The notes under the pieces are model-generated. The model was not told the DNA's origin, searched no databases, and saw only the letters and a program-made list of their open reading frames with translations. A stretch of DNA of 64,000 nucleotides. Origin: Melghirimyces profundicolus. Its GTDB lineage: Bacteria; Bacillota; Bacilli; Thermoactinomycetales; DSM-45169. Positions 7,819 through 18,994 of this stretch are shown here, piece by piece. The stretch is taken from contig NZ_QBKR01000001.1 in the NCBI RefSeq assembly GCF_003054245.1, forward strand, positions 62,001 through 126,000, written 5' to 3'. The position numbers and the translations under genes were made by a program. How positions within the stretch are numbered: the stretch's first letter is position 1; each line of letters begins with the position of its first letter.

Positions 7819-8964
7819 GTGATCCCCCGTTCGGTCTATATTCATATCCCCTTTTGCAGTCATAAGTGCCACTACTGCGATTTCACCGCCTACGTGGTGG
7901 GAGGCCAGCCCGTCGACGAGTACCTGGATGCCCTGGAGGAAGAGATGATCCGGACGGTCAAGGAGATTCCTCCGGAAACCATTGAGACCATTTTCATCGG
8001 AGGGGGAACTCCCACCGTCCTTACCCCGGTTCAGTTGGAACGGTTGATGGAGGCCATCCGGCGCCGTTTTCCCGACCGGTCGGAAGATCTGGAATTCACG
8101 GTGGAGGCCAATCCGGGCACGTTGACCCCTGAAAAACTGGCGGTCATGAAAGAAGGAGGCGTCAACCGTCTCAGTATCGGAGCCCAGACCTTCCGACCGG
8201 ATCTTTTGGCCAAGATCGGCCGCGTTCATTCGGTGGAAGATATTGAACAGAGTGTGGAACAGGCCCGGGCCGTCGGGATCGACAATATCTCCCTGGACCT
8301 GATGTTCGGATTGCCCGAACAGACCGTCGCCGATGTGGAGGAAGCGCTGCAAAGGGGGCTCGCCCTTTCTCCCGAACACTTCTCCGTCTACAGTCTGAAG
8401 GTGGAAGAGGGGACGGTGTTTCACCATCAACTCCTCCGGGGGAAACTTCCCCTTCCCACGGAAGACGAGGAACTGGAGATGTACCTTCTGACCCGCCGTC
8501 GGTTGGAAGAGGCGGGCTTCCGACAGTATGAGGTGAGCAATTTCTGCCGCCCCGGAAGGGAAAGCCGGCACAATACCGTCTACTGGCTCAACCTGCCCTA
8601 TTACGGGCTGGGGGCGGGAGCCCATGGCTATGCGAAGGGGATCCGGCATGCCAATGTGCGCGGAGTGGGTGAATACATCCGGCTGGTCCGATCCCGCCGG
8701 CCGGTGGCCGAAAGCCACACCGTTTTTAAAGACGAAGCGATGGAGAACCATTTCCTCCTGGGGCTCCGGCTGCTCGACGGAGTAAGTCGGAAGCACTTTT
8801 CCAGGCTGTACGGGAAGGAACCGGAGAAGGTTTTCGGCTCGGTGCTGGACACTCTGACCCGCCGGGGTCTGATTTGTTTGGAAGGGGACCGGTATCGGCT
8901 GACAGAGCAGGGGCTTCTCTTCGGAAACGAAGCATTTGCCTCCTTTTTGGGAGAAGGCGCCTGA
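7819..8964 (+). CDS. hemW: HemW-type heme chaperone (radical SAM)
   Basis: Member of the family long annotated as oxygen-independent coproporphyrinogen III oxidase. Biochemical work on HemW shows it is a heme chaperone for respiratory proteins. It is 381 residues. The radical-SAM [4Fe-4S] motif CxxxCxxC is at C13, C17 and C20. The HNxxYW motif used for heme binding is present as HNTVYW at 251-256. The extra N-terminal cysteine arrangement typical of true HemN is absent. The start is GTG 7819, behind AAGGAGGTG. The operon context lepA-hemW-hrcA is conserved in Bacillus. Confidence 0.9.
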   Translation: MIPRSVYIHIPFCSHKCHYCDFTAYVVGGQPVDEYLDALEEEMIRTVKEIPPETIETIFIGGGTPTVLTPVQLERLMEAIRRRFPDRSEDLEFTVEANPGTLTPEKLAVMKEGGVNRLSIGAQTFRPDLLAKIGRVHSVEDIEQSVEQARAVGIDNISLDLMFGLPEQTVADVEEALQRGLALSPEHFSVYSLKVEEGTVFHHQLLRGKLPLPTEDEELEMYLLTRRRLEEAGFRQYEVSNFCRPGRESRHNTVYWLNLPYYGLGAGAHGYAKGIRHANVRGVGEYIRLVRSRRPVAESHTVFKDEAMENHFLLGLRLLDGVSRKHFSRLYGKEPEKVFGSVLDTLTRRGLICLEGDRYRLTEQGLLFGNEAFASFLGEGA

Positions 8965-8980
8965 TGGCGGGACCTCAGCG

Positions 8981-9009
8981 TTGACAACGGGAAAGGGGTT
9001 TGATACCTT
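8981..9009 (+). promoter_or_regulatory. Candidate sigma-A promoter of the heat-shock operon
   Basis: A perfect TTGACA (8981-8986) with a 17-base spacer to TACCTT (9004-9009). It lies immediately upstream of the CIRCE element. Confidence 0.6.
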
Positions 9010-9022
9010 AAATAAAGCAGGC

Positions 9023-9049
9023 TTAGCACTCGAGTTATCGGAGTGCTAA
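9023..9049 (+). promoter_or_regulatory. CIRCE operator (HrcA binding site)
   Basis: The perfect consensus TTAGCACTC - 9 bases - GAGTGCTAA. It lies between the promoter and hrcA, so HrcA is expected to repress its own operon and release it on heat shock. Confidence 0.98.
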
Positions 9050-9065
9050 CAAAGGGGGGAGGCAG

Positions 9066-10091
9066 ATGTTATCCGAGCGGCAGAAAAAAATCCTCCGTGC
9101 CGTGGTGGATGAATATATCGTCAACGCTGAACCGGTGGGTTCCCGTACCGTATCCAAACGGGAGGACATGGGGTTCAGCGCGGCCACGATTCGAAATGAG
9201 ATGGCCGACTTGGAAGAGATGGGCTTTTTGGAACAGCCGCATACATCTGCCGGCCGCATCCCGAGTCAGTCCGGCTACCGTTATTATGTGGATCACCTGA
9301 TGGTGCCCGAACGCCTCAAGCGGTCGGACTTGTTGGCGATCCGCCGGTTGTTTACTTCACAGATGGATGCCCTGGAACAGACCATTCAACAGACGGTGTC
9401 CATTTTGTCCCGAATCACGAATTATACCTCGATCATGCTGGGTCCGGAATTATACGATAACAAATTGAAGCACCTGCAGGTGATCCCCCTCAATGATCGC
9501 CTCGCCGTGGCCATTCTGGTGACGGACACCGGACACGTGGATCAGCGGCAAATCACGGTGCCGGAGGGGGTCTCCCTTTCTTCCATCGAGCAGACGGTGA
9601 ACCTCCTGAACACCAAGCTGTCCGGTGTTCCGCTTTACCGTCTGAAACGGACGGTCTACAAGGAGCTTTTTGAGGAACTCAGCCGACATGTGGAAAATTA
9701 CGAATACCTTCTGGCCATGATCGATCAGATGTTGGCCTCCGAACTGGAGAGCCGGGTGTTCACAAGCGGGACGACCCACATTTTGAATCAGCCGGAATTC
9801 AAAGATGTAGAGAAAGTGAAAAGCCTCATGGAACTCTTGGAGGAGACCGAGACGGTCACCCGTCTGTTTACCACCCGGGACACCGGAGTGCAAATCAAGA
9901 TCGGTTACGAGAACCATTTGGAAGCGGTAAGCCATTGCAGTATCGTTTCCGCTTCTTTCCTGCTGGATGGCCGCTCCCTCGGGACCATCGGCGTTTTGGG
10001 CCCGACACGCATGGATTACCAGAAGGTGGTCAGTTTGCTCGACGTATTGACGCGCGATTTCTCCAAACATCTGCGCGACCTTTACAAATGA
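9066..10091 (+). CDS. hrcA: Heat-inducible transcription repressor HrcA
   Basis: Repressor that binds CIRCE. It is 341 residues. The N-terminal winged helix contains RQKKILRAVVDEYI and GFSAATIRNEMADLEEMGFL. The HTSAGRIPSQSGYRYYVD segment after it is the family hallmark. The C-terminal GAF-like domain carries ILGPTRMDYQKVV-type sequence. It is the first gene of the heat-shock operon. The 138-base gap to the next gene is the largest inside hrcA-to-grpE. Confidence 0.97.
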   Translation: MLSERQKKILRAVVDEYIVNAEPVGSRTVSKREDMGFSAATIRNEMADLEEMGFLEQPHTSAGRIPSQSGYRYYVDHLMVPERLKRSDLLAIRRLFTSQMDALEQTIQQTVSILSRITNYTSIMLGPELYDNKLKHLQVIPLNDRLAVAILVTDTGHVDQRQITVPEGVSLSSIEQTVNLLNTKLSGVPLYRLKRTVYKELFEELSRHVENYEYLLAMIDQMLASELESRVFTSGTTHILNQPEFKDVEKVKSLMELLEETETVTRLFTTRDTGVQIKIGYENHLEAVSHCSIVSASFLLDGRSLGTIGVLGPTRMDYQKVVSLLDVLTRDFSKHLRDLYK

Positions 10092-10229
10092 CGGGAGTCG
10101 AATGGGTTCTGTCATCGAGGGAGCATAATGCTCCAAGCGTTGAGATAAAATCGAGTTGCCGGCTTTTTTCCGGGGGTCCCGCGCCCCCTTTCCCTGTGCA
10201 GATACCCAACAGAAGGTGGGACCGGATTC

Positions 10230-11777
10230 ATGGAACGTCAGGATGAACCCATCGCCCCGAAACAGGACCGTTCCCCGTATTCAGGGGCACTGTCCGCCAA
10301 TGCCGAAGCGGTCCGTAAAGTGGCGGAAGCGGTACAAGGCACCCTGGGGCCCAAGGGGCTGGACACCATGCTGGTGAACGACGCCGGTGAAGTGATTGTG
10401 ACCAATGACGGGGTCACCATTCTCAACCGGATGGAAATCCACCATCCCGCGGCCCGGATGGTGGCCGGAATCGCCAGGGCTCAGCAGGAGGAAGTGGGGG
10501 ACGGAACCACAACAGCCACCCTGCTGGCGGCGGCTCTGGTGGAGGAAGGCGTGAAGCAGGTGAATCGTGGGGTTCCCGTTGCAAAAGTCATCGCAGGAAT
10601 CCGCCGCGGTGTTCACTTTGCTTTGGAAAAAATGCAGGACATGGCCCAACCGATCTGGGATTTGGAGGATGAATGGCTTCAGCGGATCGCCTACACGGCA
10701 GGCCGGGAACAGGAGGATATCACGGAACTGGTCATGGAAGCCTCCATCCTGGTGGGCCGGGAAAAACTCCTGAACAAAGATTTTCGGCTGTCTGAAGCCG
10801 TGGTGGCCCACCCCCGGGCGGAAAGCGGCGTCTTCGCCGGTCTTTTGGTCCCGAGGGGACGGGTCAATCTTCGAACCCCTGAATTAGACGCGGGAGTTCG
10901 CATTCTGGTCCTGGCCGACGACTTCCGGCCGGAGCCGGTGGATGAGGAAGCACTGGGAACGGAAGCTGGATTTGCCAAACAGGAGAAAATGAGAGAGGCC
11001 TTTGAACAAACGGTTCTGAAACTGATCGATTTGGATGTGGGTCTGGTCATGGTGGAAGGAGAAGCGGATCCGGCGGCGGAAGAATGGTTGTCGGATGCGG
11101 GAATCGTGATTGCCCAACAGGTGGCCCGGAGCGATCTCGACCGGGTGGCGGACCACACCGGGGCCCGTGTTTTGAAACGGAACGGGCTCAAGCGTTCACC
11201 GGAGGATCTGAAGCCTTTGTGCGGCTTCGCCGAAGAAATGGAAGATAACGGGCGGCTGGGCCGCATCCGGGTGACCGGCGGGCAGGGCAAACCCTTCGCC
11301 ACGATTCTCGTCAGCGCATCCACGGAACAAGTGATCGAGGAACGGGAGCGGATCACCAAAGACGCGGCTGCGGCGGTGCAGGCGGCGGTCCGGGGCGGCT
11401 TCCTGCCCGGCGGCGGCGCGGCTGAACTGGCTCTGGCACGGGAAGTGGAGAAGTACGGGGATACCATTCAGGGGATGGAAGCTTTCGGGGTCACCGCCGT
11501 GGCCGAGGCCCTGCAACGGCCCATGGCTCAGGTGGTGGCCAATGCGGGATTCAATCCGCTGGAGAAAGTGGAAGAGGTGAAAGCTCTCCAGTGGAAGCGG
11601 ACCACCGCGGCTTTGGGACTGGATTGTGACCGCGGCGTTGTCTGCGATGTGGTGGATATGGGAGTGGTCGACCCCCTCCCGGTAAAATACCACGCTCTGC
11701 AGGCTGCAGGGGAAGTCAGCACGGCCATCCTTCGGATCCATACCGTGGTGAAGATGAGAGACGAGGTGAGACCATGA
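10230..11777 (+). CDS. Group III (archaeal thermosome-like) chaperonin
   Basis: ATP-dependent barrel chaperonin related to thermosome/CCT, not GroEL. The 515 residues show GPKG (40-43), VTNDGVTIL (57-65), the nucleotide motif GDGTT (90-94), GGFLPGGGAAELAL in the rear equatorial domain, and GVVCDVVDMGVVDP near the C-terminus. The apical domain has an insertion (about residues 230-265) where group II chaperonins carry the built-in lid, so no GroES partner is expected. Its stop overlaps the grpE start (ATGA), implying translational coupling. Group III chaperonins inside dnaK operons were described in Carboxydothermus and some other Firmicutes. Finding one in a Bacillales-type genome is unusual. 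Whether groEL/groES are also encoded cannot be seen here. Confidence 0.93.
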   Translation: MERQDEPIAPKQDRSPYSGALSANAEAVRKVAEAVQGTLGPKGLDTMLVNDAGEVIVTNDGVTILNRMEIHHPAARMVAGIARAQQEEVGDGTTTATLLAAALVEEGVKQVNRGVPVAKVIAGIRRGVHFALEKMQDMAQPIWDLEDEWLQRIAYTAGREQEDITELVMEASILVGREKLLNKDFRLSEAVVAHPRAESGVFAGLLVPRGRVNLRTPELDAGVRILVLADDFRPEPVDEEALGTEAGFAKQEKMREAFEQTVLKLIDLDVGLVMVEGEADPAAEEWLSDAGIVIAQQVARSDLDRVADHTGARVLKRNGLKRSPEDLKPLCGFAEEMEDNGRLGRIRVTGGQGKPFATILVSASTEQVIEERERITKDAAAAVQAAVRGGFLPGGGAAELALAREVEKYGDTIQGMEAFGVTAVAEALQRPMAQVVANAGFNPLEKVEEVKALQWKRTTAALGLDCDRGVVCDVVDMGVVDPLPVKYHALQAAGEVSTAILRIHTVVKMRDEVRP

Positions 11778-12502
11778 CGTCCAATGATTTCAACCAAGAG
11801 GGCGGGGAGCGCCGTCCCGTCACCGCAAGGGAACTGAGAAAAAGGAAGGAAGCCCTGGAACGGCAACAGAAAGAGCAGCCGGAAAAGGAGAGGGTTGACC
11901 AGGAGGACAAGGAAGCCTTACATAATGACCCTCTACCGGATGAAAAGGCTCCTTCGGAACCGGAAAAAGAAGTTTTGCCGGAAAACCCGGAGTTGGTCTT
12001 CCAGTTGCTGGAGGAAGAGCTGGAAAAAGTAAAGGGAGAGGCGGAAGAGGCGAAAAAAGAAACCGCCAAGTGGAAAAAAGAAGCCGAAGAGAATGAGGAA
12101 CGGGCACTCCGCTCCGCAGCGGATCTGGAAAACTTCCGACGGAGGGCCAAAAAAGAACGGGAGGAACTGGCCAAATATGCGGCCGTTCCCCTGGTGGAAA
12201 AGCTTCTCCCCGTACTGGACAATCTGGAACGAGCCCTGGAAGCCGGCGGGAAAAGCGAGGATGCCAAGGCTCTCCATCAGGGCGTGGAAATGGTGTACCG
12301 GCAATTGCTCCAGTCCCTGGAAGAACACGGCTTGACTCCCATTGAAGCCGAGGGGCTTGAGTTCAACCCACACGAGCACAATGCCGTGATGGAAGTGGAA
12401 GCCGAAGGAGTGGAACCGGGGATGGTTGTGGAAGAGCTGCAGAAAGGATACCGGTTCAAAGACCGGGTCATCCGTCCTTCGATGGTCAAAGTCAGCTCTT
12501 GA
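11774..12502 (+). CDS. grpE: Nucleotide exchange factor GrpE
   Basis: Homodimeric exchange factor that releases ADP from DnaK. It is 242 residues, longer than usual because of an extra charged N-terminal region (about residues 1-75, rich in E, K, R and Q). A long coiled coil follows (about residues 75-130). The C-terminal beta domain has the signature FNPHEHNAVM and ends with DRVIRPSMVKVS. The ATG overlaps the chaperonin stop by four bases. Confidence 0.96.
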   Translation: MTSNDFNQEGGERRPVTARELRKRKEALERQQKEQPEKERVDQEDKEALHNDPLPDEKAPSEPEKEVLPENPELVFQLLEEELEKVKGEAEEAKKETAKWKKEAEENEERALRSAADLENFRRRAKKEREELAKYAAVPLVEKLLPVLDNLERALEAGGKSEDAKALHQGVEMVYRQLLQSLEEHGLTPIEAEGLEFNPHEHNAVMEVEAEGVEPGMVVEELQKGYRFKDRVIRPSMVKVSS

Positions 12503-14404
<1,902 letters not shown>

Positions 14405-14415
14405 GAATCCCCGAT

Positions 14416-14457
14416 GGAAGTCAAAGTCGGGGCAATGCCGCCCTGACTTTGACTTTT
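14416..14457 (+). terminator. Hairpin between dnaK and dnaJ
   Basis: An 11-bp perfect stem AAGTCAAAGTC / GACTTTGACTT encloses a second GC pairing (GGGGC / GCCCT). The following T-run is short and interrupted, so it may act as partial attenuator or processing site lowering dnaJ relative to dnaK. Confidence 0.6.
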
Positions 14458-14538
14458 CCGTTTTCCCTTCCCTTTGGCCGTCACCAGGACCCCCTTTGGC
14501 CGGGAGGTCATAAACTGTAACAAGAGGGAGGTGATCCG

Positions 14539-15678
14539 GTGAGTGACAAAGATTATTACGAAGTTCTCGGCGTCAGCCGGGACGCGTCGAGTGACGAGAT
14601 CCGGAAGGCTTACCGCAAGCTGGCCCGCAAATACCATCCCGACGTCAACAAATCACCGGATGCGGAGCAAAAATTCAAAGAGGTGAACGAAGCCTATGAA
14701 GTGCTTCGGGACCCGCAGAAAAAAGCCAATTATGACCGTTTCGGAACGGCGGATCCCGGTGCGGCAGGCGCCGGAGGCTTCGGTGGAGGGGCCGGCGGCT
14801 TCGGCGGAGGGGCCGGAGATTTCGGGTTCGGCGACATTTTTGACATGTTTTTCGGCGGCGGGGGGCGCCGGAACCCCAATGCTCCCCGTCAGGGCGCGGA
14901 TTTGGAATACCGTTTGACGGTGGATTTCAAAGATGCGGTCTTCGGCAAGGAAATGGACATTTCCATTCCCCGAACCGAAACCTGCGGGGATTGCCGGGGC
15001 ACCGGGGCCCAGCCGGGAACCCAGCCTGAAACCTGCGGCCACTGTCGGGGAACGGGTCAATCGGAGACCGTTCAAAACACTCCTTTCGGACGCATCGTCA
15101 ACAAGCGGGTCTGCCAGGAATGCGGCGGCCGCGGAAAGATTATCAAGAACAAGTGCAGCGAATGCGGCGGGACCGGTCAGGTGAAAAAACGGAAAAAAAT
15201 TCATATCAACCTTCCGCCGGGGATCGACGAAGGGAAACAGCTTCGTATTTCCGGGGAAGGAGAGCCCGGTATCAACGGCGGCCCCCCCGGCGACCTTTAC
15301 ATTACGATCAAAGTGAAGCCCCACGAGTTCTTTAAGCGGGAGGGGGATGACATCACCTGTGAGCTCCCGATCACCTTCGTTCAAGCCGCACTGGGCGACG
15401 AAGTGGTGGTGCCCACTCTCGAAGGCCGCGCCAAGCTGAAAGTGCCTGCCGGCACCCAGACCGGTTCGGAATTCCGTCTTCGCGGAAAAGGAGTGCCTCG
15501 TTTGTACGGACGGGGACAGGGGGACCAACGGATTCGCGTGAAGGTGGTCACCCCGACCCGGCTGACGGAAGAGCAGAAAAAAACCCTGCGGGAGTTCGGC
15601 CGACTGAGTGGAGACTACATCTCCGAGCAAAACAGCAATTTCTTTGATAAAATGAAAAGAGCCTTCAGCGGAGACTGA
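14539..15678 (+). CDS. dnaJ: Chaperone DnaJ
   Basis: Hsp40 co-chaperone that stimulates DnaK ATPase. It is 379 residues. The J domain (1-65) has the HPD triad (KYHPDVN). A Gly/Phe-rich linker follows, with a GGFGGGAGG duplication. Four CxxCxGxG zinc repeats start [24 protein letters not shown] and CSECGGTG. The C-terminal substrate domain is complete. The start is GTG 14539 behind GGGAGGTG. Confidence 0.97.
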   Translation: MSDKDYYEVLGVSRDASSDEIRKAYRKLARKYHPDVNKSPDAEQKFKEVNEAYEVLRDPQKKANYDRFGTADPGAAGAGGFGGGAGGFGGGAGDFGFGDIFDMFFGGGGRRNPNAPRQGADLEYRLTVDFKDAVFGKEMDISIPRTETCGDCRGTGAQPGTQPETCGHCRGTGQSETVQNTPFGRIVNKRVCQECGGRGKIIKNKCSECGGTGQVKKRKKIHINLPPGIDEGKQLRISGEGEPGINGGPPGDLYITIKVKPHEFFKREGDDITCELPITFVQAALGDEVVVPTLEGRAKLKVPAGTQTGSEFRLRGKGVPRLYGRGQGDQRIRVKVVTPTRLTEEQKKTLREFGRLSGDYISEQNSNFFDKMKRAFSGD

Positions 15679-15737
15679 TTTCGGGTCTCTTTCGACAAGT
15701 ACCCGCAAAACCCGGTCTCCGTTCAACGAACGAAATG

Positions 15738-15766
15738 AACGGGCAGAAATGCCCGCTTTTTTTTGC
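15738..15766 (+). terminator. Terminator after dnaJ
   Basis: The stem CGGGCA / TGCCCG is followed by eight T, 18 bases before prmA. The downstream genes may need read-through or a separate promoter. Confidence 0.85.
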
Positions 15767-15783
15767 GAAAGGAAGTTGAGCTT

Positions 15784-16719
15784 ATGGATTGGGTGGAAAT
15801 TCGCGTTCATACGACGGCGGAGGCAGAAGAGGCCGTCTCCCATCTGCTCTTGGAAGCGGGTGCCGACGGGACGGCGGTGCTGGATGCCGCGGTGCTGACG
15901 AAGGAATGGGAGACGCCCTTCGGAGAATGGGTGGAGTTGTCCAAAGAGGATTACCCGGATGAAGGGGTTTGGATTTCAGGTTATTTTTCGGAGAAGGACT
16001 TTCATCCCTCGATCAAGGAAAAACTGGAAAAGGCGGTGGCGGAACTGGCCGTCCACGGCATCGATCCAGGGCCGGCCAAAATTACGACCCGCCGGGTCTC
16101 GGAGGATTCCTGGGCCGAAGCGTGGAAAGTGTATTGGAAACCGATTCACGTTTCTTCCCGTCTCACCGTGAAACCCCATTGGGAAACCTATGAACCCCGA
16201 TCGGAGGAAGAGACCGTCATCGAACTGGATCCCGGGATGGCTTTCGGGACGGGTTCTCATCCCACCACACTCCTCAGCCTGATGTTGCTGGAGAAGCATC
16301 TCCGGCCGGGTGAGCGGGTGATCGACGTCGGGTGCGGAAGCGGCATTCTCAGCATCGCTGCCGCACGGCTGGGGGCGGAAGATGTGCTGGCATTGGATCT
16401 GGATCCCCTGGCGGTCGAGAGCACCCGTCAAAATGTCCGGCTGAACGGTCTGGGAGACCGGATCCGCGTTCGTCGGGAAAATTTGCTGCAGGGAGTGGAG
16501 GAGAAGGCGGATCTCGTCATCTCCAACATTCTGGCGGAAATCATTCTCCGCTTTACAAGGGATCTTTCCCGTGTCGTGAAGCCCGGCGGTTGCTTTATCT
16601 CTTCCGGAATCATTCACCAGAAAGAAGAAGACGTTGTTTCGGCCATACGGGAGGCCGGTTTTCAGATAGTGGAAAGGATGTGCGAGGGGGACTGGGTGGC
16701 GCTGGCGGCAAGATCGTGA
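15784..16719 (+). CDS. prmA: Ribosomal protein L11 methyltransferase
   Basis: SAM-dependent methyltransferase that trimethylates ribosomal protein L11. It is 311 residues. The N-terminal substrate-binding domain begins DWVEIRVHTTAEAEEAV. The catalytic domain has DPGMAFGTGSHPTT, the SAM motif I VIDVGCGSGILSIAA and the NILAEI motif. The start is ATG 15784 behind AAAGGAAG (15768-15775). The placement dnaJ-prmA-rsmE-mtaB is as in Bacillus (yqeT-yqeU-yqeV). Confidence 0.95.
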   Translation: MDWVEIRVHTTAEAEEAVSHLLLEAGADGTAVLDAAVLTKEWETPFGEWVELSKEDYPDEGVWISGYFSEKDFHPSIKEKLEKAVAELAVHGIDPGPAKITTRRVSEDSWAEAWKVYWKPIHVSSRLTVKPHWETYEPRSEEETVIELDPGMAFGTGSHPTTLLSLMLLEKHLRPGERVIDVGCGSGILSIAAARLGAEDVLALDLDPLAVESTRQNVRLNGLGDRIRVRRENLLQGVEEKADLVISNILAEIILRFTRDLSRVVKPGGCFISSGIIHQKEEDVVSAIREAGFQIVERMCEGDWVALAARS

Positions 16720-16739
16720 TAAGATAGTGGGAGTGGATT

Positions 16740-17486
16740 ATGCAGAGGTATTTTGTCGATTCCGATGCGATCGGCCCGGATCGGGTGACGATCCGGGGCG
16801 ATGACGTTCATCATATTAAAAACGTGTTGCGGATGTCTCCCGAAGACCGGTTGATCTGTTGCGACGGGCAGGGACGCGATTATCTGACCGAGGTGGAATC
16901 GATCGGAACCGATGAGGTTCGGTGCCGCATCATTGACTCTTCGCCCTCTCCCGGAGAACCCGGAGTCCGGGTATCGGTGGCTTCTTCTCTCCCCAAGGGA
17001 GATAAACTGGAGTGGGTGCTGCAAAAGGGGACAGAGCTGGGAGCAGACTCCTTTTTACCGTTTACGTCCGCCCGGACGGTGGTGAAACTGGACGGGAAAA
17101 GAGCGGCCAAGAAACAAATCCGTTGGCAACGCATCGTCAAGGAAGCCGCGGAGCAGTCCCACCGCGGAAGAATCCCCCCGGTGGAGCTTCCGGGGAACTG
17201 GCGGGGTTTGTTGGAAAAGTTCCCTTCCTACGACCGGGTCCTTTTTGCTTATGAAAAGGAAGGTCAATCCCTGGCCGATGCGCTGAAGGGGGCTGTCGGC
17301 CGTCGCTTTTTGGTGGTGATTGGTCCCGAGGGGGGGTTCACGGAGGCCGAAGCGATGGAGGCGGCTTCCGCCGGCGCGGTCCCCGTCCATCTCGGACCCC
17401 GGATCCTTCGCGCGGAAACCGCACCGTTGGCCATATTGTCCTGTATCTTTTATTCTTACGGAGAGATGGGAGGTGAGCCACTGTGA
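16740..17486 (+). CDS. rsmE: 16S rRNA m3U1498 methyltransferase RsmE
   Basis: SPOUT-class methyltransferase that modifies U1498 of 16S rRNA. It is 248 residues. An N-terminal PUA-like domain (QRYFVDSD, DVHHIKNVLRM) precedes the knotted C-terminal domain with VVIGPEGGFTEAEA and LGPRILRAETAPLAIL, both diagnostic. It starts 20 bases after prmA, and its stop overlaps the mtaB start. Confidence 0.95.
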   Translation: MQRYFVDSDAIGPDRVTIRGDDVHHIKNVLRMSPEDRLICCDGQGRDYLTEVESIGTDEVRCRIIDSSPSPGEPGVRVSVASSLPKGDKLEWVLQKGTELGADSFLPFTSARTVVKLDGKRAAKKQIRWQRIVKEAAEQSHRGRIPPVELPGNWRGLLEKFPSYDRVLFAYEKEGQSLADALKGAVGRRFLVVIGPEGGFTEAEAMEAASAGAVPVHLGPRILRAETAPLAILSCIFYSYGEMGGEPL

Positions 17487-18829
17487 GCACGGTGGCATTC
17501 CATACACTGGGATGTAAAGTGAACGCGTACGAAACGGAAGCCATCTGGCAACTGTTTCAACGTCAGGGTTATGAGAAGGTCGATTTTGACCGCAAAGCGG
17601 ATGTTTATGTGATCAACACGTGTACGGTGACCAATACCGGAGACCGGAAAAGCCGGCAGATGATACGCCGGGCCATCCGGAAAAACCCCGACGCCGTTGT
17701 GGCGGTCACGGGTTGCTACGCTCAGACCTCCCCGGGTGAAATCCTGCAGATTCCCGGCGTTGATGTGGTGGTGGGGACCCAGGGGCGGGAGAAACTCCTG
17801 GATTATATCGAGGAACACCGTCGTACCCGCCAGCCGGTCAATGCCGTGAAAAACATTATGAAAACCCGGGAATTTGAGGAACTGGACGTGCCCGCTTTTT
17901 CCGAACGGACCCGGGCTTCCCTGAAGATTCAGGAAGGCTGCAATAACTTCTGCACTTTCTGCATCATTCCATGGGCGCGGGGACTCCTTCGCAGCCGCAA
18001 GCCGGAGAGCGTCCTCAAGCAGGCCCGTCAGCTGGTGGATGCGGGATATAAGGAAATTGTCCTGACGGGGATTCACACCGGCGGCTACGGAGAAGACTTC
18101 GAGGATTACAAGCTGGCCGATCTGCTGTGGGATCTGGACAAGGTGGAAGGACTGCAACGGATCCGGATCAGTTCCATCGAGGCGAGCCAAATCGATGACC
18201 GGGTCATCGAGGTTCTCAACCACTCGGACAAAATGTGCCGCCACCTGCACATCCCGCTTCAAGCCGGGGACGACGCCGTCTTGAAACGGATGCGCCGCCG
18301 GTATACGGTGGACGAATACCGACGGAAAATCGAACACATTCATCAGGCCATGCCGGGGGTAGCCATCACCACCGACGTGATCGTGGGCTTCCCGGGTGAA
18401 ACGGAAGAGCAGTTCGAGAACGGTTACCGCCTGATCGAAGAGCTCGGGTTTTCCGAACTCCATGTCTTCCCCTATTCCACCCGCACCGGAACTCCGGCCG
18501 CCCGGATGAAGGATCAGGTGCCGGCGGATGTGAAACAGGAACGCGTTGCCAAACTGATCCAGCTGTCCGACCGTCTGGCCCTGGAATACGCTTCGAATTA
18601 CGTGGGGGAAGTTCTGGAAGTCATTCCGGAACGTCCTTACAAAGAAGATCCCGACAGCGGGCTCTACATGGGGTATTCCGACAATTACCTCCAGGTCGTC
18701 TTCCCCGGAAACGAGGACCTGGTGGGCAAAGTGTGCCGGGTCCGCCTGGACGAACCCGGTTCCAAAACCTGCAGAGGGACCTTTGTCCGGACCCTGGACC
18801 GTGTGCCGCGCCCTTACAAAGCGGGTTAA
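17483..18829 (+). CDS. mtaB: tRNA t6A37 methylthiotransferase MtaB
   Basis: Radical-SAM enzyme that converts t6A to ms2t6A at position 37 of tRNAs reading ANN codons. It is 448 residues. The UPF0004 domain binds a cluster through C11, C47 and C78. The radical-SAM CxxxCxxC cluster is at C153, C157 and C160 (within CNNFCTFCIIPWARG). A C-terminal TRAM domain follows. The GTG start overlaps the rsmE stop by four bases. It is the last gene of the heat-shock/methylation gene string. Confidence 0.95.
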   Translation: MSTVAFHTLGCKVNAYETEAIWQLFQRQGYEKVDFDRKADVYVINTCTVTNTGDRKSRQMIRRAIRKNPDAVVAVTGCYAQTSPGEILQIPGVDVVVGTQGREKLLDYIEEHRRTRQPVNAVKNIMKTREFEELDVPAFSERTRASLKIQEGCNNFCTFCIIPWARGLLRSRKPESVLKQARQLVDAGYKEIVLTGIHTGGYGEDFEDYKLADLLWDLDKVEGLQRIRISSIEASQIDDRVIEVLNHSDKMCRHLHIPLQAGDDAVLKRMRRRYTVDEYRRKIEHIHQAMPGVAITTDVIVGFPGETEEQFENGYRLIEELGFSELHVFPYSTRTGTPAARMKDQVPADVKQERVAKLIQLSDRLALEYASNYVGEVLEVIPERPYKEDPDSGLYMGYSDNYLQVVFPGNEDLVGKVCRVRLDEPGSKTCRGTFVRTLDRVPRPYKAG

Positions 18830-18843
18830 AACCGAAACGGCGA

Positions 18844-18872
18844 GTCCGCCCCTTGAAGGGGCGGTTTTTCTT
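18844..18872 (+). terminator. Terminator after mtaB
   Basis: The stem CCGCCCC / GGGGCGG with a TTGAA-type loop is followed by a T-run. Confidence 0.88.
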
Positions 18873-18949
18873 TGGAAAAAAGGCTGTATCCTTGAAAAAT
18901 TTCCTCTATACTTTTAACTACGCCGCGGAAGGCAGCAAAAAACATGACA

Positions 18950-18980
18950 CGGATCACCCGTGAAGCGGATCACCCGTGAA
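18950..18980. repeat. Two tandem 15-base repeats ahead of a hypothetical gene
   Basis: CGGATCACCCGTGAA occurs at 18950-18964 and again at 18966-18980, running into the ribosome binding site AAAGGAGG. It could be an operator or translational control site, or a simple duplication. Confidence 0.6.
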
Positions 18981-18994
18981 AAGGAGGCAACAGC

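Noticed and set aside
10230-11777. Annotating the chaperonin as GroEL
   Set aside because: It lacks GroEL-specific sequence and the GGM tail, and has the group II apical insertion and GVVCDVVDMGV motif.
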